Below are positions 1 through 12,634 of a stretch of DNA of 64,000 bases, piece by piece. Numbering within the stretch: position 1 is the stretch's first letter; the number at the start of each line of letters is the position of its first letter. The translations under genes were made by a program, and so were the position numbers. Location of the stretch: NCBI GenBank assembly GCA_932294295.1, contig OW028576.1:45486247-45550246 (forward strand). The letters run 5' to 3'. Source of the DNA: Alitta virens (Eukaryota; Annelida; Polychaeta; Phyllodocida; Nereididae). The notes beneath the pieces were generated by a model that was given only the letters and a program-made list of their open reading frames with translations, made no database searches and was not told the origin of the DNA.

Positions 1-2863
1 GTGTCATTAAACAAACTGTCAGACTGCACTGGGTCAGACCTTTGAAGCTCATACACATCGTCTTGCTGGATGATTGTTGATATAAATCCACAGCCTTTTC
101 TGTATTTGTCACGAGCAGTTTGCGAAGGTTGTGATCTTGTAACGCTGTTCACTGCCCGAACAGCTGCCTTTTTCCTTTTAATAGTCTCAGTTTCTGTGAC
201 AGGAGAGTGTAGCACACGTTGGATAGACTTCATTGTGTCCAGGAGATATTCTGAAGACACATGGGAAATTTCCACAGCTTGGTAGCTTCGCTCAACTCCA
301 GTATAAACAGAATGACTTGTTCGAGCAATTTTCGACAACCAGAGCCTGTCCTTGCGGGCCTTGTCTTGGCAATACTCAGCCATGTTGGGTGCTCTGTACT
401 GACTGTGTCTTTCACTAAAGAAATGTTCTTGCCGTGATTCATTTGCCAGTGCTTTAATTGTTAACTGGCAAGTATTTCCATAAACTTGTTGGATGTTTTG
501 AAGAGCTCTGGATGTGTTTACGAGTCCAGAGACACTCTTGTGATACACAGTTCCCTGTGGTCCTTGTGTTTTCACTGATAATGTCTCAGCTCTACTGCCT
601 GTCCACTGTGACAAGAATTTCGTACATTCCTTCAGATCTTCAAGGGAAGCATCAAATGTAGTGGCTATTTGGTGCCTATATTCCAAACACCTTTGTTTGT
701 CTCTGGGTATGTAACCAATTGCATTGTAGATTTTTTCCAGACTTCGACTAAGCTGTACGGCAAAGTTGGTTTTTGTGACCATCATTAGGTATCCGTGATC
801 ACTTCCTCCAAAACAACAAAAGTAGAGGGTATTGCCGTAATTGGATAAACCAATAGGTTCATCAATCAAAATGTCCACACCATCTCTGTGACCTCTGCCT
901 GCAGCAATATGGGAAGTGGTTTTCAGTATTGCACCTTCTCTTTCTAAACCAAAATTCTGGCTTCCATTAGTGTCTGATGCAAAAACTCTGTCACCAACAA
1001 AGCAAACGTGTCGTACACAGTCAAATTCACCAAATGATCCCTTCTCACGAAAGCCTTCTTCAGTAATGCAGATGCTCAATATCTTCTCGCCAGCTGCTAT
1101 GAGCAGTTCTTGATCTTTATATGCCAAACCATAGCAAGCACTACCAGTAAAAACTGTAGCTTTGTACAGGATCCTCTCTCCAGGCAGTAACTGCAACAAG
1201 TCAACCCTGCCTTCGCCATTTGGAAGCAAACACGATACGGCAAATGTGTCATTGTTTACAGCACAAATGCCATATGGCCTCTAATCTATTTGACCTGGGA
1301 TGCACTCAGCGTGAAGAGGGTGAAAAGAGTGTGTTTTGTTGAATCTTTTAATTCCACCTATCTTCACAATCCTGCTGTTTCCAGTGTCACATACATAAGC
1401 ATCATCTCCTGCAACACATACACCGGACAGCGATTCCAGATCACCCTCTCTGCACAGCATTTTACACTTGACCGGATAATGACGATTGCCCATATTCACA
1501 ATACCAAGATCGTGGTCTGTCCATATGTCACCATTCTCATTCTTATCGATGAAATGCGGTCTTTTCACTCTATGTGTGTCAACTTCTGGCTCCCAGGTCC
1601 TGTATTGTTCAGGAACAAGGGTCAATCCTATTTCTTCTGCACGACTCAACACATCTTGGACTTCAGGACAAACAGTCTTGTAACAATAAAAATCAGAATG
1701 TCTGTCTTTGTACACGAATGTCTGAGAAGGGCATGCTTTAAGTAATAATTCACTCAGTTCGGCATACTTCTCTCCCTGATCATAGTTGCACCAAACAGCA
1801 AGTAGTAACCCAACACTGTGGACATCTTCAGGAACCAGTGCCGCAAGCTTCCTATTGCATTTTTACAAAAATGCAGCAATCCAAAGCCTGCGGATAAACC
1901 TGAAACAGTGAGTTGCTCATGAGCAACTATATGTACAGATTGTTGGTCAGAAAATGTATGTATGATTTCCAAGGAGTGACATGGTAGTCCTTTGTCATGA
2001 CACGATTTGCAGAGTGAGTGGAGGTCTTCATATTTGCATTCAGATAAATTTCCGGTCTTGATGCAAGATAAACAAGCACTTATCTCCTTCTGTATCATCT
2101 TCAGATTTTTTGCAAATTCTAATCCATGAATAGCTGTAGAATGGAATGTAGTCTTGCAATTTATGGTAATGACTCCAGACAAATCAGTCAATAAATATTC
2201 ACATACTTCCTTGATAAATTTGCAGTTTTCTTTCACATATTTAACACTGTCATGTAATCCAATTCTCTGAAGATCAGCATGGGACATTCTGGGTCGAATC
2301 CCATCTAGAAATGCATCATTATTGTCAACACTGACAAATGTACCCTGACAAAGTGGTTGTTCGTCATACGTCATCACAACCGGGTATTTGTAGCATTCAA
2401 GCATGCGTGGTGACAGATCCGAGTTTTTTAGGGCACAGATCATTGTGCCTATTTGGTCACAGTGTGTGTTGTCCTTATAAATAACTGGACTCTGGTCGAG
2501 CTGCAATGTTAGCACACTAGGTCCATAAAAACACTTTGTTGTTGGATGCACAGCACTATGGGCTCCTTTGAAGGCTCCTCCTTCACCAAGGAAAAATCTA
2601 TATCCCTTCAACCCACCATATTTCATCATGAGGTAGCAGAAATTGTACAGTGTCTTATAAGATTTCCAGTTTGTCATATCTTTCGGTTGACGAAGAGTAA
2701 AGGTTATAAATGCATGGATTTCCTGGTATAACAGGGCGTCAGGTGTCATCAGCTTCTGCTGGTCCATCTTCAAGAAGTTGTTTAACCAGTGGGGAATGTA
2801 GTGCATGCTCTTCAATATATCTCTCCGTACAAGCTGAGCTTCATGATTCTTAACATCAGCCAA
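1..2863 (-). CDS. Exon 4 of NHL-repeat host gene, partial, with a frameshift and a nonsense codon
   Basis: This is the last visible exon of a minus-strand gene that runs off the left edge. The acceptor is TTTTCAG just before 2863 and reads in phase 0 from exon 3. The reading frame is open from 2863 to about 1862, shifts by one base at a run of five A (near 1855-1865), and stays open from there to position 1 apart from one TAG at 1281-1283. The middle carries a cysteine cluster of the form C-x2-C-x5-C near 2000. The last part (about 1600 to 700) has repeated V-x-V-G/A-x-D-x-x-Y/F blocks such as GVCVAGDDAYVCDTGNSRIV, typical of NHL beta-propeller repeats. The family is unknown to me; NHL proteins usually bind protein or RNA. 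About 2.8 kb of frame broken by only two lesions argues for a recent pseudogene or assembly errors. Confidence 0.75.
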
Positions 2864-3384
2864 CTGAAAATGGAACATAATGAATTGATTTGTTTGTCAC
2901 AATGAATTTGGCTAGTAATGGTGACATCTATATAAAAAAAACAGAACAGACTACATAAAGTAGATTAATCATCAAGTTTGAGGATTGTACAACTGTAAAT
3001 AGATTAACAATCATATATAGATCTATTTTGACAGAATTTTTCATACAACTATTTTGTTTCCTTCTTAGCTTCAGTCAAAACTTTTCATAAAGTTGTCGTA
3101 TTATTAGTTAGCATTCTGTGTTGTGTGTGTAGTGGAAAAAGTGACCCACCATTACAACTGCAGGGCTGTGACTGATCATTGATAAAAAAACATGAAAATG
3201 TCAGGATCAGTTAGGGGGTCCCCCCCCCCCCGCCAAAAAAAACAACAAGTGAATTTGCCCTAATCCTGAGGGTCAATTTCACATGCCAATAAAAAAAAAA
3301 CAGATTTCCGGAAAAAAACTGAAAAATCACATCCCTGAACTGATGACCGTGATCACATGCACAGCCATATCACACTGTCCTCAC

Positions 3385-3560
3385 CTGCTCTGTTATAGTT
3401 CCAAATTTTTCATCTAAAGTGATGACTGATGCAAACGGATCCTCGTCCAGATGTGACAACCTCAGAAGCAGTTTCTTTGCAAGTAGATCCTCAGGATGTT
3501 TGTTGATTAGATGATGTTTAACCTGATAAATATTGTTGATCATATGTAGATTTATCAGAC
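3385..3560 (-). CDS. Exon 3 of NHL-repeat host gene
   Basis: A 176-bp exon on the minus strand. The acceptor is TTTGCAG before 3560 and the donor is CAG|GTGAGG after 3385. It completes a codon begun in exon 2 (phase 1) and ends in phase 0, matching exon 4 exactly. It encodes about 58 residues, mostly predicted helix with many Leu and Lys and no motif I recognise. The phase agreement on both sides is the main reason to accept it. Confidence 0.75.
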
Positions 3561-5663
3561 CTGCAAATTGAAAATACACTGAGAATAATTTTATATTTAA
3601 AAAAAATGCATACATAGCGTAAGCTTAAATCACCAAGCTAAATAATATTCATGACACTTGAAATCATTGGAACTCTTCACTGAGCCCTATCAGCTTCAAG
3701 CCAAGCAACAACAATCAGGCAATGAACCTTTTTTGTTCACATTATTTGTCTATTTGTCATACTCTAAATGTATCATCAGTTTAAAAAAATTTTCTAAACA
3801 CTACTTGATTTTGACCTACTTTCTAAACACATATTGTTGAAGAGTTGGGTGTACTCATTGTAAACAACTGACTGATCTGCAATTTTGCAAACACATTTAA
3901 TACAATGAGTCAGTTTATGGGCTCTAAAGAGGAATTTTTTTCAGTCTAACTGGGTACACTAACCAAATAGAAACAAATTGAGAACCCCTACGGGTCATTC
4001 CATGTCAATTCATCAAGTTTTAGGAAATTTTCCCACCTGACCCCCCTCAGATTTCCGAAATGATTCAAGGGGATGGGCGGGGTGGGGCATCTGGAGCGGT
4101 AGGGGAGATTCACTTCTTCAAAGCAAAAATCCAAAATTACAGGTCTCTACTGTTAAGTTTTCCCACAATATACGTTTAAAGAGGAAGAAGTCACAGCTTT
4201 TTTTGGCCTTTTTCTTGAACTGCACTTTCTAAGTCTTTTCAATTTTATACAGCAAATATCTGGCACTATATCAGTAAGCTGTCAGGATTTCAGCAGTGTA
4301 GTTCAAGGGTAACCTGTAGTAATTGGTGCTTGGATATTTTTGCAAATTACAGCGTGCGATCTGTTTACACTACAGTTCTTAAGATAGAGAACACATATTT
4401 TGCGTAGATCTCGAGCTTCTTCTATACTTGGTACATTGCAGGATGAGAATTGGTTTGTGTCAAGTGAATGGTTTCTGATATATTCAAGGTCAAAAATGGG
4501 GGAAAAACACATTTTGATGCAACTTCGGAGCAAAATTCAAATCCAAAACAACTTTACTTGAAAGAGCAAGCTTTTGTTAATATTATATCCAAAATTTGTG
4601 ATGGTGTTCTGCCTCATCTTCCTAATATGAATTTTTGAATTATTCTATTTGTATTATTTGTAAGCACCAGCCTGCAAGTCTATCTTCTAACACTTGTGGA
4701 AAGCACTATAATTAATACAGAGGGTTTATATTAAACAAAATGCTTCTCATATACCAGCTGCATGATGCATATGGTCCCATTCATAAGACTGTTTGAAAAG
4801 ATATAGAAGCCTCAAAATAGACCCCTTGCTTACAGCGCACTCGCGCTTCTCAACTTTAGCAGCAAGCGGAGTTGTACCGAGGACCAGCATATTGAATACT
4901 GACGATGTCATGTGCGGTGCCTGCCTGAATGTAATGATTCAGTACATGAATATGAGTGATATTATAATAACACTTCCTTAGAAACATTTTCCAGTTTGGA
5001 AACAACCCAATGACACTACGGAGTTGCTGCTAAATTAACCTTTTACATAGAACAACAATTAATGTGGACCGGATTTTTGCCTCAGTAAACAGAGAATTTT
5101 AAGTTGGTTGAGTCGGTTTCCCTGTTAAAAAATAAAATTCCATTTTAGGGCACCTTTTAATAAATAATTTCTAAATTTAAAGCCCAAACAGTTGTATTTT
5201 GTGAAATTAATGCACTTTTTCTTCCCATTGAAATAAGCTAATAACATTACACAAATTATATTTTTTCACCTGCTCTGGCTCATTCCATTTTACTGTAAAA
5301 ATCCGTACATGACTCAGAAACGTTATTTTAACAACTGAGCAAAGAGCAAGCAGTAAATTTATGCTTAATCAAAATTGCATTATTAGGCGTTGAAACTGAC
5401 AGCATTGTGTCAAAATTATTTAACAACAATAGCTATTTAAATGTTAGGAATAGGCAACTGGCAACTGATATGAAACCCTCACTTGGCAAAAACTAGAGCT
5501 ACGTATAGATCATCTTCCTTTTCATGGCTGCAGCTACAACTGACACAGTGCAGTTTTCAGTTAATCATTTGATGCAACTACAGTTAGGCCTTAAAGTCCT
5601 TTGCTTGCGCTAGAGCCATTGCATTTATTATAGAGCTAAAAGGAGTATGTGGTACATACTTAC

Positions 5664-5819
5664 CGCAATCAACAATTGGGCAGATAAACTGTATCGGGTT
5701 AGCAGCCAACTCTTCTACAACAAACGCTTGTTTTACTTTGTCTCGCAAACAATCAAATTCAAATATATGAATTCCACTTCCTTGTTCCAATACTAGGCTG
5801 CATGGCCTCATCCACCTGC
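5664..5819 (-). CDS. Exon 2 of NHL-repeat host gene
   Basis: A 156-bp exon on the minus strand, with acceptor ATATTTCAG before 5819 and donor GCG|GTAAGTAT after 5664. It enters and leaves in phase 1, fitting exon 1 and exon 3. The encoded 52 residues contain the sequences FEFDCLRDKVKQAF and ICPIVDCG. I know no family for it. Confidence 0.75.
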
Positions 5820-6934
5820 CTGAAATATTCCAAGTAATAATTATTACTTATTAAATAATAGAATCAAAGATATATAACATAAAATAGATAAGATAGAAAG
5901 CATTTCTTTGTCAATGTGACTTCTTCGCTATGAAAAGTGTAGTAATTTGCGAAAAATGCCAGTAACTCCTTTCGTGAAGCCACAAATTCAATATACAGTA
6001 ATACTGCCAGCTTTTGCTAAAAGAAAACTGGTAGTGTGAAACAGTAGGCCTAAAAGAGATGTTTCATTTCTCAAATAACTTGCATAATTTCTAGGTTCAA
6101 TTTACCAAATCCTAGAACTGAATAGCAGTTTAACATCTACATCATGAAAGACAAAAGTAGTGCAGCAAAACCCTCAGTGAATGCAACATTAAAATTGTTC
6201 CATGTCCGGTTTGACGGGCAGGCGTGAGTAGCATTTTTGTATCTGGTGCAAAACTCCCAATGCTCTTAACTAATGAAATTCCATACACAGTAATGCCTAG
6301 TTGTACCGTTTTACATGTCGAGTATTTTTGTTTTACAAAATTCGAAGAAAAAAAAAATACCACCCTTTGCCAGGGGGTGGATGCCCTACAAAGAGAAGAA
6401 CCATAACACTGGTTGTAACAATTTTCCAATATGTCACAATAAGAGCTTTAACTAATGTCTCAATTTTACAGCTTAGTTCTTCATCTAAAGCAGTTTTAGT
6501 TTGGAAATTTAGATACTATTTCTTTCCATTAAAATCAACTAATAACCTTCTGCAAATACAATAATTTCCCCACCTGCTTTGGCATTAAGTGAGTATGACT
6601 CAATATAAAGCTAACATCCCGCTGCTACGCAGCAAACCTCGGCGAACGTGCTTGTTGAAGGTTGTGCATGGAAATAAAAGTTAATAATGAACCAGTTAAT
6701 CACCTTTATTATATTCAACTCATTATGCCATACAACATACCACATATATATGCTAATATTTTTTTTAAATACCCCAAAGCTGCGATGGAGTCAACTTCAC
6801 CTGGACTTAATTATTTGCATCTAAAACTAATCAAATTATGCAATGTTTTGTATTTACAGATAGATATGACAGAAATGTGATAACGGTCCTCGGTGACACC
6901 AGTAAGATAAATAATTATAGCCCAGGTTACCATA

Positions 6935-7035
6935 TTTACTCGAATAAAAGCCCTCTCTTCCATTATTTTAGAGGCAATCTCAGCAGGGCGTTTGTTTCAG
7001 CTAGACCTCTATTCGAGGAGGGCTTTTAATAGCCT
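6935..7035. repeat. Palindromic CGAATAA-type interspersed repeat
   Basis: The left arm, TTTACTCGAATAAAAGCCC, is answered about 70 bp later by TATTCGAGGAGGGCTTTTAA, which is its near reverse complement. Sequences of this kind are common short inverted elements in marine invertebrate genomes (recalled, not searched). No target duplication was seen. Confidence 0.5.
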
Positions 7036-7320
7036 TCTATTGTTTATGGGGCAACGAAAGACGCCAAAAATAGATCTAAAACACTACAAATTCTAAGACT
7101 AGAAGTAAATGTCATTACATCCTATTAGGGTTGTCATTGATATAATGGTTATACTTACACATAGTAATGCCAAATAGGTCTACAGTTAAGTGATTTGCGA
7201 CACCCTGCTCATGGATCTGATATCTTAGCACAACTACACCTAATGGCCAAGAGGCACAATTCAGGCCTAATGAAAAAATTGTTGGGTTCCAATTTCCTAC
7301 AGACCCTATGTAAAACCCCT

Positions 7321-7580
7321 CTTACCCTTAACTTTTTATGGAGTTTTTCAAACTTTTCCAAACAGTTTGAAAATATATATACATTTTAATTATATAAAAC
7401 AATTTATTTGGCTGACCTGAGGGCTATGAAATGTGAACAAAATAATTTTCAAACTGTTTGGTAAAGTTTGAAAAACTCCATAAAACGTTTAGGGTAAGAT
7501 ATGTATATACATTTTAATTATATAAAAAAGTGTATTTGGCCGACCTACTTTCTGAGGGCTATGACATCTGAACAAAATAA
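7321..7580. repeat. Hairpin with 54-bp arms joined to a direct repeat
   Basis: Positions 7321-7374 (CTTACCCTTAACTTTTTATG...) are nearly the reverse complement of 7445-7498 (...CATAAAACGTTTAGGGTAAG). The segment after each arm (7375-7444 and 7499-7570) is a direct copy containing ACATTTTAATTATATAAAA, then a GGC(T/C)GACCT and GAGGGCTATGA block. The arms are therefore inverted while their flanks are direct. Confidence 0.7.
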
Positions 7581-8976
7581 TTTTGTTTCCTTGGGCCTAA
7601 GCCTCATTTTGATACTTTGCATATAGCATTTAGACATCTCCATTTCACATTTATAAGTTTAGCACAGTCTGTATAGTATGTTCTGAGGACTCAAGATATC
7701 AATGGAATTTGGAACTAAAAATAATGAAACTTATATCAAATTACGGAAATGATTTAAATCATATACATTTTATCATTTGAAATCAAATGATTGATATCAT
7801 ACAGCACTGTGACAAAGTTTTCAGCATGTAGGTGCAGTGCAGTAGCACCCTCGCACGCCAAGCCTTCCCACGGCCTTCATTATACTGGTCAACTTGTGCA
7901 TATTTATGAGATTGACCTGGCTGGCCTGGTCTGATTTGCTTCAACCAATAGCAAGTTAACCATCTAATGTATGCCGTAACACATGGATTCTGAGCTTTTT
8001 AAATCCAGAATTGTTATATTAAACCAGATCTAGTGTTTTGAATTTGACTGGCAGTTATTTTACTAATTACGTACATGTAGTTTACAACACAAATTGCCAA
8101 TTTGAGTCATTGAGAAAGACTCTTGGGAGATGAAAAACTGGAACCCCCCCACCCCCTTTAATCACATTGCACGATGTTCCCGTCCTTCTCAACACATACA
8201 AGTCTTTTGTGAAATCAACAAGTCGGAAAAATCAATTCATTCATTCACAGGCTTTCTATGACTAGATTTTTACATAATGGCATTGAAGAGACAGCATACA
8301 TAAGGGCCATGCTGTCAGAATTTAAAAAATTTTGTACTGCCACTGGCTAGCACAAGGTCACAGCTGATTGGCTACCCTAAATCAAGTCAAAGGAAAGGTC
8401 ACCTAAATTGGTGCTTAGACCATGTCCAAGGCAGCAATATGAATGGCTGAGCAGCAAACTAGTTTAAAAGGCAAATAGTGAGCCTTCAAGGGTACTGAGA
8501 CCGAGGATGTTGGAGTAGTGTCAAAATTCTGCTCCGAAATTATTTTTCTTCTTTAGTTTTTTCCAAATTTTGTTTAACATAGTCCAGATAAGTCAATGTG
8601 GCAATAAAAAAGCACCCCCAGGTCAAAGTATTACCGTATGAAATTTTGTTAAGGTAAGTGCATTAGTGTTCAAGTTTTGCTCCCGGAAACGGAAGTGTTT
8701 TTGCCTGCGCGCCTACGTACACTGGTGAGAACAATTACCCTCAATTTGAAATGTATTCACCGAGGGTTAAAAACAAAATTTCTGAACCTATGAAAGGGAT
8801 GATGACAAATACTCTTGTACCTGAACATTTTTTCAGCTCTCCTTTCAACGTTCTTGTGATTGCAGTCACATCACTTTCATTTGCTCCAAAGCACACTTCT
8901 GTTTTCAACAAATCTTCATCTACAAATGAAGAAACACATTTTCATAATACCAGCTCAAAACATGCCACTAATATCC

Positions 8977-9036
8977 AATAATAATCCAGGTAAAATTTGG
9001 GAGACATCAGAAGTTTGTGATAGAAGATTCTAACCA
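8977..9036 (+). repeat. Short dispersed repeat, copy 1
   Basis: About 60 bp containing TCAGAAGTTTGTGATAGAA, also present at 15303-15364 with few changes. The function is unknown; it could be a fragment of an old element. Confidence 0.55.
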
Positions 9037-9433
9037 TCTGTCGGCACCCTCATGTGCCGAGGGTCCCTGAAAACTGATTCAGAATGACTCAACATTGTGC
9101 CTGCTCAACTAACCCAGGCATTATGGACCTATGGTCCTCAATTCCAAGTTTCTCAATACTATACAAGGAATACAAAACCACCAGAATAAGGATATTATAT
9201 GCTCTCCCAAAAGCAATCTTGAGTGGTGAACATAAGACTATTTTGTGCGGCTGGCAATACGATGCGTGTGTGTAGCGGTAACGTAAATATAGTACACATG
9301 AGTTTTGGTAGACTGCGAGAGCTCTATCCCTTGCAAAATAATTAAGCACTCTTCTTGTAGACAGGGTGGTACCAATAAAGTAATTAACAGTTCAAGAGAT
9401 CACTACCCTAAGCTTTAAGAAATGCATGTATAC

Positions 9434-9518
9434 CTATTATAGCTTGATACTCCTTTTCCTTGATAGCAAAAAACTCTTCCAGTTTCATCTTTTTCCGACT
9501 TGAACCTTCCCCAGCCAT
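9434..9518 (-). CDS. Exon 1 (start exon) of NHL-repeat host gene
   Basis: An ATG at 9516-9518 opens 28 codons that begin MAGEGSSRKKMKLEEFF and end at donor ATAATAG|GTATAC. The exon ends in phase 1, which exon 2 requires. The short lysine-rich N-terminus has no signal peptide, so the product is probably cytosolic or nuclear. It is too short for ordinary ORF listing and was found by following the splice phase upstream. The 5' UTR and promoter were not identified. Confidence 0.65.
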
Positions 9519-10404
9519 TTCACTGCTTGTACATCAGACCTGAAACATCACCAATTAATTTCATTATAACTTTTTTAATCATGTGAATTAACACTACCTT
9601 CATAATGCAAAACATGGTTTTATGCTGCCCCAACCCCTTAGAATTTTGCACAAATATATAGTACTAGCATATAACGCCTATAGGGGAGGGAGACATGATA
9701 TATAAGTAGAGTATATATACAGTGCTGCAATAAAAGTATCTGGACACCAAATTTACCAGAATGTAATTTCACAAAAGTATTTTTGACAAAAGTTTCTCAT
9801 GCACTATAATTTAATTTCAATCTGATCTGTAACTGTCTTGGCAGTTGTTGAATGTTAAATGCTGGCAAAGTATATGCAATATGATTTGGATATACAATTA
9901 CTATTGTTGAGCACTGTAATATATACAAACACACAGAAAAAAAATCGCTATATATATATATATTGCTATATGGTATAACTTGTATACTTTCTATATTTTA
10001 AAGGGCCATTTGAAGATTGTTCTGTCATTCTGTTCTTATAATTTTCATTATGGCTTTGGGTCCTTGGAGGAGGGGCATGTTCTGACAAAGCCCCCGCCCC
10101 CTCCTGGCTATGCCCTTGGGTACCCACCCTGTTATTACCAAGGAATGTATAGGTTGGTTGAAACAGTAACATTGTTGAGGCTTAAATAATGCCGGCCACT
10201 TAATTTTTCTTTTTTTGTATAATGTAGTAAACAACTATGAAAATGGTCAAGGCACGGATCAAAAAACCATTTATTTAATGGGTGCTCAGCCAATTAGATG
10301 TGGCGATTCATCAAATGTCAACATTTCTTTGTTTTAGCAGTTCATGGCATCTCAACTCCAGCCAGCAGAAAACTTAATGTGGTTGCAAAAACTTTGCGCT
10401 GTTC
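9519..10404. other. Noncoding spacer between host gene and Gypsy element
   Basis: AT-rich spacer with a short TA run near 9950 and a GC-rich patch at 10060-10130 (CCCCCGCCCCCTCC). The open frames on both strands near 9966-10234 are antiparallel shadows of this compositional patch. No gene was seen. Confidence 0.5.
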
Positions 10405-10409
10405 ATCAG

Positions 10410-10534
10410 TGTAGTATTTAACCTTAATAACTACGATAACATTCGCTTGGGTTCACAGCCTCGATCTCAACTGTGTTGTATATATTTCACACAAGAGGTC
10501 GCATTGGTATACATTGCAATACAGCGCCACCACA
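10410..10534 (-). repeat. 3' LTR of Gypsy element 1
   Basis: 125 bp, from TGTAGTATTTAACC to GCGCCACCACA on the plus strand. It is identical to 15163-15287 except for one base. Target duplication atcag precedes it at 10405-10409. Confidence 0.95.
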
Positions 10535-10545
10535 TTCCCCTCAAC
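10535..10545 (-). other. Polypurine tract of Gypsy element 1
   Basis: On the minus strand this reads GTTGAGGGGAA and directly abuts the 3' LTR, the position where plus-strand DNA synthesis is primed. Confidence 0.75.
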
Positions 10546-10945
10546 TTTAATCTACACCTACTGTAAATGTTTACACGAGAGATTACAATATACTTTTACT
10601 ATACTTTAGAGATTAAATTATAATTCTCCAACCAAACGGCTTTACTCTGTATGTTCTCTTGTATGCCCAAAATTTATGTTTAACAAACTTCAACTTGTAT
10701 CTTGAACTATTAATTCTCAAACTAGAACTGGAACAACCTAGTTGTACATGTGAACTAATAAATGGAACAGCTTACTGAAACATCCTACTAATAATGCACT
10801 TAATCTCACAAAGACGATAACAGTCTCTGAATTTCTGAATTAAAGTCACTGAATTATCACTTTTCATAAGTCTTTCATCCACACTGGCACTTTTCGAGGT
10901 CTGCCATAGTGCGATCTGTCAAGCGATCTTGGACTGCCTTTATTT

Positions 10946-12634
10946 CTAGCTGGATCCGATGGTGGTGTCTGATCTATTGTCACTGGTGGAGTATCGATCG
11001 ACATGTACGGTTTTCCTCGTTGGTCTCACTGGTGTTGTAACTTGTGGTATATTAACAGGTGTTGAGGTCACAGCTGGTTTTGGAGCTGGTGTCACACACT
11101 TCGGTCTCGAATACAATTCCTCAACATCAGAACTCGACCGATTCTGATAAGTTTGGTCACCAAGATATGGTTTAAAGAAAGTCAGATTTCTTGTCACTAT
11201 CTTTCTTCCACGTTTAGCTGTAATCATTGTCCCTTTTGCGGAAACAACAGTGTAATACCCTGGGTCGAAACGTGGCGTGTACTTATTTGCTTTCTTCAGT
11301 TTAAGTAGAACTTTCTTGCCTACTTTGTACTCAGCCATTTTGTTCTTAGCTGCACGGTCTTCTTCTCTAATCTGTGAATCCCATTCAGGTACACTCTTGT
11401 CCCTGATGGAAGGCAACTTGATCCTCACTGGACGGTTTAACATCAGAACTGCTGACGATCTGCATGTACTTGGATGCGGCACGCTCCTGTAATTTCGTAA
11501 AAACTTGTACAGCTCCTGCTTCCACACCTTACTTTCCACAACCGATGTAGTCACCACCTTCCCGATGTTCTGCATGAACCGTTCGGCTTCTGCGTTAGCT
11601 TTTGGCCATAGGGGTGTAATTCGTCTGTGTTTTATCCCCATAAAGTCACAAAAAGTCTTAAATCTTTCACCTTGGAATGGAGGTCTGTTGTCACTCTTCA
11701 ATACAAACGGAATCCCCCATTCAGAAAACACTTTATCTAAAACCGGAATCACTACATCAGCTGCAGTTGATCGAACTAACTCAGCTACTGGATATCTGGA
11801 GTACTCATCAACTAACAGTAACATATAATCTCCATCTGGCGTAGGTCCCCAGAAATCAACACTGACATCTTGCCATACTCCTCCCGGCAGAATAGACATC
11901 TTTGGTGGTTCCCCATGGTTCTTTTTCACAGTTGCTGCTTGACAAGCAAGACAATTCTTGATAACTGCTTCAGCTGCTCTGTCAATGTATGGGAACCATA
12001 CTTTCTCCCTTAACAACTGTTTCATCTTTGTCAGTCCCAAGTGACCCTCATGAGCCAAAGCTAAAATACGGCCTTGCAAAGACTCTGGAATCACTAATTT
12101 AGATCCTCTCAGTAGAAAATCTCCTTCTGTTGAGGCACAAAGTTCATCTTTGACATTTCGAAATCTGTCGACAATGTTCCCATCTATGCCCAATGGCACT
12201 GGGTCATACCAATTACCATTGCAAACTCTCTTGTACACTTCCTGCAGAGTCGGGTCCTCAATTGTCGCAGTCTTTATTTCTTCAAACATTACTGTCTTAG
12301 GCACGCTATGAGTCGCAACATAGTTCACATAAAAGTCAACCTCACGTTCACTTTCCGATCTGTCATCCGGAAGAGGGTCGCGGCTCATATAGTCAGCGGG
12401 GTTATCATGACCTGGTCTGTACTCAACTGTCACTTGATAAGGGCTTAGTCGAAGGGCATATTTTTCAAGTCTCACAGTAGTCTTTAACTTTGAATTTCCA
12501 AAAACCTGAACCAAAGCTTTATGATCTGTCAACAAACGGAAAGGTTTACCGTAGACATACATATGGAAGTGTTCGCACGCCCCCACTACTCCTAGCGCCT
12601 CTCTATCCGTCTGAGGGTAACGTTGTTCAACAGG
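10946..12634 (-). CDS. pol: Gypsy pol C-terminal half: RNase H end and integrase
   Basis: The frame runs from just after the stop at 12635 to 10946. The start holds the end of RNase H (TDHKALVQVF and the RPGHDNPADYMSR block). The integrase follows: an HHCC zinc finger (HEGHLGLTK ... NCLAC), the catalytic D in VSVDFWGP, D in LKSDNRPPF and E in NAEAERF, and a basic C-terminal part with the KVGKKVLLKLKKANKY GPY-like region. No chromodomain was seen. The first ATG (12584-12586) is internal; the protein is part of a Gag-Pol polyprotein read through from upstream. The integrase core itself is unbroken. Confidence 0.9.
   Translation of the reverse strand, partial: PVEQRYPQTDREALGVVGACEHFHMYVYGKPFRLLTDHKALVQVFGNSKLKTTVRLEKYALRLSPYQVTVEYRPGHDNPADYMSRDPLPDDRSESEREVDFYVNYVATHSVPKTVMFEEIKTATIEDPTLQEVYKRVCNGNWYDPVPLGIDGNIVDRFRNVKDELCASTEGDFLLRGSKLVIPESLQGRILALAHEGHLGLTKMKQLLREKVWFPYIDRAAEAVIKNCLACQAATVKKNHGEPPKMSILPGGVWQDVSVDFWGPTPDGDYMLLLVDEYSRYPVAELVRSTAADVVIPVLDKVFSEWGIPFVLKSDNRPPFQGERFKTFCDFMGIKHRRITPLWPKANAEAERFMQNIGKVVTTSVVESKVWKQELYKFLRNYRSVPHPSTCRSSAVLMLNRPVRIKLPSIRDKSVPEWDSQIREEDRAAKNKMAEYKVGKKVLLKLKKANKYTPRFDPGYYTVVSAKGTMITAKRGRKIVTRNLTFFKPYLGDQTYQNRSSSDVEELYSRPKCVTPAPKPAVTSTPVNIPQVTTPVRPTRKTVHVDRYSTSDNRSDTTIGSS

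Larger units (their letters stand above)
2864..9433. other. Introns of the NHL-repeat gene
   Basis: Apart from exons 2 and 3, this is AT-rich intronic sequence with no convincing coding content. It holds a poly-C tract near 3222, a CGAATAA/GCCC palindrome (6935-7035), a hairpin plus direct-repeat structure (7321-7580) and one copy of a short dispersed repeat (8977-9036). The open frames at 4303-4533 and 8751-8981 lack splice support and look fortuitous. Confidence 0.6.

Noticed and set aside
4303..4533. 76-codon minus-strand frame between exons 2 and 3 of the NHL gene
   Set aside because: No matching donor or acceptor; exon 2 joins exon 3 directly with correct phase.
9966..10234. Overlapping open frames on both strands near 10.1 kb
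   Set aside because: They share a GC-rich patch, have no splice sites or conserved motifs, and mirror each other.
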